DNA of 64,000 nt, from assembly GCF_011397635.1 (NCBI RefSeq), contig NC_064775.1:17776954-17840953 (forward strand). The letters run 5' to 3'. The notes under the pieces were generated by a model that saw only the letters and a list, made by a program, of their open reading frames with translations, was not told the DNA's origin and ran no database searches. The DNA comes from Epinephelus fuscoguttatus (Eukaryota > Chordata > Actinopteri > Perciformes > Serranidae). How positions within the stretch are numbered: the stretch's first letter is position 1; each line of letters opens with the position of its first letter. The position numbers and the translations under genes are program-made. Below are positions 29,701-40,000 of this stretch, piece after piece.

Positions 29701-32700
29701 CATCGATGTTTTGTCTGGAGAATTCACACTCCAGAGTGACTGGAAATTCCTCCTCCACACGGACATCCTCCAGCGCTTTTAGGATAGACACTGGAGTCTC
29801 TGCAAATTTAAGAAATCTAATCAATGAGTCAGTGAACCAACAAGTTAACCTTACTCATGTGGTAATATTCTTATCTATACAATAACTTTAAATATATTTA
29901 GTTTCATTCTCTGTAGAATAGTTTTACACTGCAAAATCAAGAACTACCGACACTTAATAAGGTAGTTCAAAAGCCAGTATTTACCATTGACAGTGAGCCT
30001 GGCAGTGGTGCGCACCCCTTCGGCTGAGAAGACGATAGTACCCGTGTCCTCCAGGGTGAGGTTGGACAGGGTGAGGCCATGGATTAGCCCATTTGTGCTG
30101 ACCCGCCACTGATTGTTTGGTTTTACCCGGATGCCATCCTTCTGCCAGATTCCCTCCACATCTGTGTGGGACAGCTCCACCTCAAAGGAGGCAGTCTCTC
30201 GTTCAAAGGTTTCTTGGTCGGTAAGGCCTTTACGGATGGAGATGTTACGGGCTGATTTGGAAGAGATGAAGGAGAGGAATGTAGTGAGAGGAGTGTTTTA
30301 TAAATACATACAATAATGTACTTCTTTTTAGTACATTGAATCTCACAATTGCATTTTAAACATAATCACTCATCTTTAAGGCATAGCTAACACTTTCACT
30401 GTACATTAAAAGAACACTGTGTTTCAAGGACAACAAAAGGTGCTTTAAATATAGACCCAGCTCAGTTTATTTCATCAGAAAAATAACACCTGCAGCTCTG
30501 TGGTCCATTGTCACAGTGTCGTTCAGCATGGCTGTGTTTCAAAAATGTTTTCACACGTACAGGTCGAGTCCTTCTATTCTAAGTATCTTTTTTTGCAATG
30601 TGACATCCTGTGAAAACCACCTACAGTATGTACTGTTCTTTGGTTACGCAGAACTCATCTGTGTCAAATTACTATTTCACAAAGTATATCTCTTTGTATC
30701 TGAACACCTCTGGCAACATGTCACCCACACCCCACCTCAAACCACTTACGTTCTACGTTGAGCTTGACCTGTGTCCGGTCATGCAGAGTCTCGCAGCGAT
30801 AGGTTCCCCGGTCTGACAGAGTCAGATTTTGGATGGTCAGGCTGCGTTTACAGCCGTTCTGGGTCAGCGTGTGTCTGGGACCGGGCTGGATGACCACCCC
30901 TTGCCTCATCCACTGGACCTCTCCTGTCTCAATACTGATCTCTGTCTCCAAGGTTGCTTTGCCAAACTCCTCCGCCATGACAGCCTCCATTTTCTTGACA
31001 AACATGACCTGAGCCTCTGAGGAGAGATAGAAATAAAGGTTACAACGAACTGCTGGTAATTCCGGTAATACACCATATCCTGTCTATGCATTAAATGGTC
31101 TTACCCTGAACTTTGAGGCTGGCTTTGCTTCTTTGTCCCTCTGCCTCTGCTATAATCCTCGAGCAGTCCAATATCTCGCATTTCTTGATCACCAACGTGT
31201 GGCACAGGCCATTCTGGTTTGTCTGGAAACGATCACCCAGGGTGATAGGCTCATTGTCCATGAGCCAGACCAACTGGACATCATCAGGAGAAACCACACA
31301 CTTGAAGGTGGCGTCTTCTCCTTCCAGCACAGTGGTGTTGTGGAGCTCTGTGAGGAACTCCACCACTCGAGGCACTGAAGAGACATAAGAAAATTAGTGA
31401 ACCTGCTAACTTACGTATGAAAAGACTGAATACAGGCATACTTACTTTCTACCCTCAGCACTGCCGCAGTCCGGTCATCTCTGGACTCACAGGCGTACTC
31501 CCCAGCATCCTCTTTAGTTAAACGGTGGATGGTCAAGCTTCGCTCAACTCCATCTGCCCGAATTGAGAACCTCCTGCTTGGAACCAACTCCACGCCATTC
31601 TTTAGCCACTGGACATCTGCTTTTGGCTTGCACACCTCACAGCGAAGGGTCACCATACCGTCAGCATGTGCTACAGTGTCTCGGAGCGGCCTCACAAACT
31701 TGATTCTCATTTCTGACACACACAAAAAGTTTAGTCAAATCTGAAATTTTCTACAATTTTATCGTATGACAAGATGAAGCTGAAACTGAAATTTCACCTT
31801 TCACCAGCAAGCTGAAGTGGATCTGGTCGGTGTTGACATCGCAAGTATACTCGCCAGCATCAGAGCGCCTCAAAGGCTCGATGGTAAGGGTGCACTTGTG
31901 GCCCTCCACGAGTGCTCGGGTACGTTCACCTTCAACAGGCGTCCAGTCTTTCAGCCAACGCACGTGAGCACTTTCCTTAGACACGTAGCTCGTCAAGGTC
32001 ACGCTCTCTGCTTCGTAACCCGTCACGACAATGTCTTCCTCCTTGTTCACAAATATAACTGGAGGCTCTTTGATGAGAAAGAAAATAGAGCCAAATGTTC
32101 AGTAATGTTGCGATTATATTGATAATAATAACTCTTGAGACATCGTTGTGTGCTTTTACCTTCAATCCTGACAATGGTCATCATCTTATCGTCCACAGCG
32201 TCACATACGTACTTCCCAGAATCTGAGGGCTGGATAGCTGAGATGGTAATTTTCCTTAGAGTGCCGTTGCTCTCAATATAGGTTCGGGAGTCACAGGTAA
32301 GCAGCCTATCGTTGCAGTACCACTGGACAGGGGCGTTGGCACGGGACACTTCACAGGCCAGGATCAATTCATCCCCTGCCACCATTTCCTGGTAGTCAGG
32401 GTCACTTGAGTTGCCCACGATTTTCACTGGAGGCTCTATAGCCAAGGGGAAGAGATGGATGATTTATGTAAGGAACAGTTTTTAAACAAAATCTTTTATT
32501 TAATTAAATTCACTAAATAAACGTACCTTCTACCAAAACCTGGAAGCTGATACTGTCATCTCCAACATCCAGGAAGTACTCTCCTGAGTCTCTGAGTTCA
32601 GCGTTTAGTATTACCAATGAGTGGAAAGCACCTTCTTCTTCTTCACAAAACCTTTCATCGCCTTTAATACGACAGTTATCCTTGTACCATTTGGCGACGG

Positions 32701-34030
32701 CGTTGGCTCTGGAGAGCTCACACTCGAGCACAATGTCATCAGAAATCAGGGATTTAAGATTTGTCTTAATCTCTGACTTTCTTAGGATCTTGACCGGAGG
32801 CTCTGATGATGTAGAATTACATATTGGCACTCAATATAGCATTATAGTAGTCTTTAAAATTACATTTTGGGACAGAAATCATCTCCAAAGCTAACCTGAC
32901 TTTGCCTCTTACCTGAAACTTCGACCTGGAAATCAATTTTATCATCAACAGCATCACAGGTGTATTTCCCAGAATCCTGTGGTTTGGGAGAGTGAATAGT
33001 CAGACGGTGGATGAGCCCGTCCTCTGTGATGGTGACATTACTGCTCTCCTGTATTTCTCTGCCATTTAGCCACCACTTGACTTCTGCACTTGGCCGGGAC
33101 ACCTCAACCTCCAGCACGACTGGTTTGCCGGCAACACTCTCCACTTTGTCAGGCATGTTTTCGGGCAGAGTAAGCATTACTGGTGGCTCTAAACGAATAA
33201 AGTCAACAAAGATGATAGAGTCATTAATGGTAGAAATGCTAATGAATATATATATACATTTATTGAGTATCCATTTATCAGGATGCTAAATAGTTACCCT
33301 CACGTCCTCATTCTTACCTTCAACAGTGACCAGGAAGGCCACCGAGTCATCTTCAGTGTCACATACATACTCCCCTGTATCGTCCACAGTGGTCATGGGT
33401 ATTACCAGCCGGCGGTGAGCCCCATCCACCTCCAGGATCAAGTTCAGACTCTCATCTACCTCCAGGCCATCTTTGTACCACCTAACAGGTGCATCTGTCT
33501 TGGAGATCTCACAGCTGAGCTCCAGTCTCTCGGAGGCCAAATGGGTCAATTCCAGCTCTGATTCACTGGGGGAAACTATTCTTACCAGTGGCTCTGGTGC
33601 AGAAGGAAGACAGTTAAATGTAACCCTTTTGTGTACTTATGAAATTCCACAGATTTGTATTGAATGTATGATACAATCAAAAGTGCACACTAAGGGAAAT
33701 TTCAGTCTTACCCTTGACAGTAAGCTGGAAAAAGACAGAGTCTCCATCTGTTTCGCAGACATACTCTCCGCCATCCTCCACCGAGCCGCTGCGGATGGTC
33801 AGCCTCCTGTAAGGACCCTCAGATATAAGCTGGAGGTTGTTGCTTTCATCCACCTCCTGGCCGTCCTTAAACCACCGCACCTTCCCAGTGGAGCGAGACA
33901 ACTCACACTGCAGGTTGATCTCCTCTGAGATATAACTCTCCATCACAACATCATCCTTCGGCTCCACGATCATCACAGGAGGCTCTGTGTTTGTAGTTAG
34001 GAGAAGCAGATCAGATTTGTAACGTAGCTA

Positions 34031-34092
<62 letters not shown>

Positions 34093-37000
34093 TCTTGTCT
34101 CTTAAATTCAATGAATCAACAGAGACTGGATGTGTCTTGAGATATTTCTCAGACCAACAGCAGTTGGAAAGGTTCCTGTACCTCTGACATTGACAGTGAA
34201 CTCCATGCTATTGTTTCCTGCCTGGCAGGTGTAGCTGCCAGCATCTGAGGTTTCTGCAGAACGGATGATCAGCCTCCTCATGGTTCCCTCTGCCTGCAGA
34301 GTGATGTTGTCAGTGGGCTTGATCTCACATCCATCCTTGTACCTGGGACACAAGTCACACACAGACAACTCACAAACTCAAAACAAGGCAACAAAACTCA
34401 AAACTTCCAGTTAATTATTTGTATAATTATTTATTTTTGTTTTTTCTAACAGGAATTCATTTCTCATCGTCTTACCACACGACTTCGGCATCATCTGCGG
34501 AGACATGGCAGAGCAGCACCACGGGGTCCAGCTCCATGCTGCTCTTATGGAGCTCCTCCTCTGGGACCGGCTTGAACTCCACAGAAGGACCTGAAACAAC
34601 AGGAGGAGGGAAGAGTGGATGTCAGCAGCTGGAACACAAGGTACTAGAGCATGCCTTCTTAAGATATGAAGTATTCCTACTGCAATGTGGCTAAATCATA
34701 AACCAGACTAGAGCAAAAGGTCACAATTTCATATTGTTTATTAAATTTATAATGATGTAAAAATTTGAAAAGCACATTTGAGAAGTTGGAAATAGCAAAT
34801 GTGTGACTAAAACTGAGTTTTTAAGTATATAATGACACCTTAACTTTATCAGCTTTTCAAAAACCTTTTACCTGCAATGTCCACGTTGAATGTGATGACA
34901 TCCCCTTTTGATTCACATGTATAAACTCCAGAGTGAGATGCATCAGCTGATTGAATCACAATCCTCCTCATGTTCCCATCTGATTGGATGTTGAGGCCGT
35001 CTGTCACCTGGAGCTCCTTGCTGTCTTTGAACCAGGATACATTTGCGAAGGGGTGGGAGACTTCACAGTAAAGCACAATGGGGTCACCAGTGGTCACCTT
35101 CTTATTACTGTCTAAGTCTGACAGAGGACTGAATTTCACCACAGCAGCTGCAAAGAAATAAGCATAAAGAAATTAACAAATGAAGAAATGCGTCTGTCAC
35201 GTGCTAAACTTAACAAAAACAACAGATTGTTACACTTACGTGTGACCTTGAGCACAGCTGAATCTCGGACCCCATTGGCTATGAACGTGACCTCTGCTGT
35301 GTCATCTGTGGCGCGAATGTCACGGATAACTAATGAGTGCCGTGTTTGAGACTGTGTTATTGAAAATCGTTCGCCATGCTGCAGCTGAGCGCTATTCAGG
35401 AACCAGGTTCCAACCATCGGGGCAGACAGTTCGATGGCGAACTGAGCGTATTCTCCCTCCACAACCTCACAGCCTTTAAGCCGACTGCAGATCTTTGGCC
35501 CAGGAACTGAGGAAAATGGAACAAAGTAGAATTACAAATCAACAAAAAACTCAGTGAACTTTATATCATTGCACAAACACACCCAAACAAATCACATGAA
35601 CCAAACAAAAATAGCTGGGATCCCTCAGTAGAGTCTTTAACAGAAGTTGCGTGAACCAGATATTCCCGTCATGAACTTCATTGTTTAAAGAATGTTGGAA
35701 AAATCTGAAGGCCCCTGTCTCGTTAGTGGTCTTGAAAGACTGTCTTGATGTCCTGATGCAGATATGTCAATAATTGGACATTTAAAACCTAATTCTCGAC
35801 ATTATGATCCCTCCTCACCCAGATGGACTGCTTTGGGAAACTCCATATGGCCACTTCGCCCATACTTGTTGACGCAGCAGACACGGAACCGGTAGTTGCC
35901 CTCGCACGGCACGCTGTCGCCGCCAACCTCAGCTGACGTGGCGGTCTCCGAGGTGAAACACTTCTGCCACTCTTGGGAGCCCACTTCCTGTCTCTCCACA
36001 ACAAAGATGGATCTGGTGGAGGTCTGGCTGTTGGGGGCGGGAACCCAGGTGAGCAAGGCGCTGTTGGGTCGATCAACATCCATTTTGATTCCCACGGGGC
36101 AGATAGGTGGACAATGTCTTGTGGCTAAAAGAGGGAAAAAACAAAGAGTACAATGGGTATGAAAATTTTAAAGTTTTAAAATTAAAAGAACTAGAACTCA
36201 AAGCTTAAGATATTTTGCAAACCAATTCTGGAAACTGCAAAACAAACATGCAGGTTAGTTTTTCCTAAATGTACCTTTAACCTTGAGACGCGATGACGTC
36301 TTGGATCGTCCCGCCACAAAGGTCACAACCCCTGAGTCGTGATGGGCCACGTTGACAAAGACTAGAATGTGAGTTTTGCCGAAAGACTTCAGGATCGTTT
36401 GGTGAGTTTCGTGTAGCTTCAAACCGTCTTTGAACCAGTGGATCTCCATGTCGTCGTTCTCCACCTCCACGCAGAACGCAGCATTTTCACCCTCCAGGAC
36501 CTCCAGCTTCCGGGGAAGTTTGCGAACAATAGCACCTGTAAGTAGACAAATTTTATTTATGTTCATTGGTATTGTACAACAAGTTTTTTAGCTAAACTTT
36601 CTGCTCCAGTTAGTATGAATCTCTGTCGCAAATCCAAAGATGGTGTACATTAAAACTGCTGCCGTTAATCTATAAATTAAAAAAGTTAAAAAAAGTATTA
36701 AAAGTATTAAAGTATTAAAAAAGTACCTTTAACTGAAAGCTCTGCGATACTCTTGGCCCCATCTGGCATCTCACAGAGATACACCCCATCGTCGTCCGTT
36801 CCAACATCACGGATGGTCAGTCTTCGTGTAGCTCCTTTCTGCTCCATCCCATATTTACTGCTGGGCATCAGCCGCTGGTCCTCCAGGTACCAGGCAGATG
36901 GGAGCGACTCATCGGGCACCTCACACTCCAGCACGGCGACATCCCTTTCCTTCACCTCTACGTCTCTTAATGGACGCCTGAACCGCACAGCTGGGCCTGG

Positions 37001-40000
37001 AGAACAAGGGAAATAGGTAAGTGCTTTAACTTAACATAAAGTGCAGATTTGAGATGGTTACTGTGACAGTACTGACATGAGGAGCTTACAGTGTTCAGTC
37101 ATGGCTGAAACTGACAAAAATAGATGTATACAAAGATTTATAGGGATTATAAAAACACAATGAAAAGCGGTTTTGCAGTGTCACATAATTTCATTGTTGT
37201 ACAAACTTATTACTAGTTAGCTGGAATCTGTCATGTCACCACTGAATGATTTTAAGCCCTGCTCAGTTGCTGTAAAGCCACTCCACATTATCTGTACATT
37301 ATGGACTGGCATGTTGACCCCAAGACTAAACTGACACTTATGATAGAGGCAGCTGGCATTGTGCAGAACTGTGCATATGAAAAGGCATGTGACCCTGAGA
37401 ATTATCTGCCCATTATGAAGGGATTAGGATAACATAATTAGCCACTTTAAAAGGTGATGCCATGCATTTCAACAATGCACATGAAGCAATTAGCCTGCAC
37501 AAGTGCGACTTGTGGTTGGGATGCATCAGTGACACCATAGCAGAGGTTACAGGGACAGTATTTCTTCAGTCTGATTGAAATCGAACTGAACTTTTACATC
37601 GAAGCATAAGTGATCTAATAAGATGTGCGTTTACATGTCCCAAAGCATTTAATCAGAATGTAACCTTTTTTGGCTTGTGCAAAGTGGTTTGGCCTGCTGT
37701 GAAGTGTCTAATCTGCTGAAATATAACAGACCAGTTTTTTCCAACCTTATTGAGTAAATTCAGTTCATTCAGTACATAAAGTAAAGACAGAGAGCAACCC
37801 AGGTTATTTTCTGTAGCTATAAGTTACAGATGTTCCTTAAATTTCTCATATACGGTCAACTTCTACTGGTACTAATAGACAATTGTTATATTCAGCGACT
37901 TCAAAATTTAGCTTCTAGCAACAACATCACATAAGGTTACTGTTTCAGAATCAAAGAATACATTTATTAATTAGAGCACTCAAATAAGAGGAGTGCTAGC
38001 AGAGAGCTAAATATTTTAAAAATTTGTTAATAATTCACTGTCAAAATTGGCAGAGGGAGGAGCGTAGAAACGGCTGTTACACGTTGGGTGTGGCGCACAC
38101 TTCCCTCATGTCACCAGATGTTACCCTCACATCTGACAGACATGCGCAGAAAGACAATATTTATTCCTACCAGAGAGGGATGATTGGATTAGCATTTACA
38201 TTGTTATGAGGCACTAATATTTTCCCATTTAACAGATTATCAAAGGTTTACACCACCATTCTTCAACACCGTCAACAGTTCCTCCCGATCTGGCTATCGA
38301 GGTGGTTACATGAAGGTCAAAGGTCAAAGGTCAAATTTATTTATATAGCACATTTAAAACAACCGAGGTTTGCCAAAGTGCTGTACAATCTAGAAAGCAC
38401 TAAAGTATTAAAATACAACTATAGAAATAGAAAAATACAGTATTAGAGCACACAAGAGTAACAATAGAAAACAAAATAAAGTGCACAATAGGCACAAAAT
38501 TCAATAAAAACATTCCATACATCGGCAATGTTTGGCTCAACATGCGTCAAATGCTAACGAGAAAAGATGGGTCTTCAGCAATGACTTAAATATCTCAAGA
38601 GTCTGGGTAGATCTAATATACAGTGGTAAGCTGTTCCACAATTTTGGGGCAGCCAACGCGAAGGCTCGGTCGCCTTTAGTTTTGAGCCTAGATATCGGGA
38701 CATCTAGAAGCAACTCATTTGATGACCTCAGAGCTCTAGCTGGTGTGTGAACATGGATGAGTTCAACTAAGTACTGGGGGGCCAGACCATTCAATATCTT
38801 AAAAACAAACATCAAAATCTTAAAATCAATCCTGCAGCGGACAGGAAGCCAATGCAAAGAGGCCAGAACCGGTGTGATATGGTCACGTTTTTTCGTGCTG
38901 GTCAAAAGGCGCATTTATTCGGTTTGGGCTATTATTCTGATTATTAATGGAATATTAGGGTCCATGTATTAGTAGTTTCTTTAAAATATTCACCAACAAT
39001 GACAAGAATGACACTGGCACAGAATCCCTTGAAATTCATTGTGTTATTTGCTCTCTGTTGTTGTTTGGAATGATGAAGACTGTGCCTTGGATTTTTTAAT
39101 AGTTAATTGTATTTGCATTGGTTTTCCATCTAGCGAATGCAATGGCACTTTGAACAACGATATAGACCATTTTACATTTGGAAATATGTGTGTTCAGCCA
39201 GTTGGAATTGCAGGCAAAGCAGGGAGCTATCTCCTACCTTTGACGGACAGGTGGACAGCGCTGAGGGTGTTTCCAAGAGCGTTTGATGCTGCACACACAT
39301 AGAGTCCTGTATCTTGCACTTTACAGTACAGAACCTTCAGCGTGTAGTAACCCTCTCTGTCCTCAAATATCAGATGACGCCTCCCAGGCTCTATGGGAAC
39401 CCCGTCTTTCTTCCAGATAATCTCTGGCTTAGGCTTCCCGGTCACAAAGCAGCGGAACTTGGCGTGCTTCCCCTCTGCCACTGCAAACTTCTTGGCTTTA
39501 GACATGTTGACAGACTGCTCCTCGATGACCCTTGCCAAACTGAGCCTCCCGCCCCTGTGCTTCGGCGACCACTGGCTGTTAGAATGACTGTTTGAAGACA
39601 TTTTACTCTCCTCCCGTTCCGGTACAGGCTCAACAAGAAGGACAGCACCAGCCAAGGCCTCACCGTGGCAGTTGACAGCCCTGCAGGTGTAGACGCCTTT
39701 GTCTGGCATGCGCGTCCTGTAGATCTTGAGCTGGAACCAGCCGCCATCTTGATTGCTCACACTGAAGTGCGCACTTTCGAAGATGTTGTTCAGCTTCTTC
39801 CCGTCTTTCTCCCACATCACCTCAGGCAGAGGAGTGCCCCAGAGTTTGCAGGAGAAGGCGGCATCTTCTCCCCGATCCACGCGCAGAGAGAGAGGCTTGA
39901 TGAGGAATCGTGGTTTATCATCAGACGTTAAATCTACCTCCTCTTGTTTTTCATGAAACTTCCCTTTGTGCTCTCCATTTAGCCCCTCTCCATTTTCTCT

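Noticed and set aside
35789..36079. Alternative minus-strand frame over the Fn3 exon
   Set aside because: Shadow of the real obsl1 frame; it does not join neighbouring exons.
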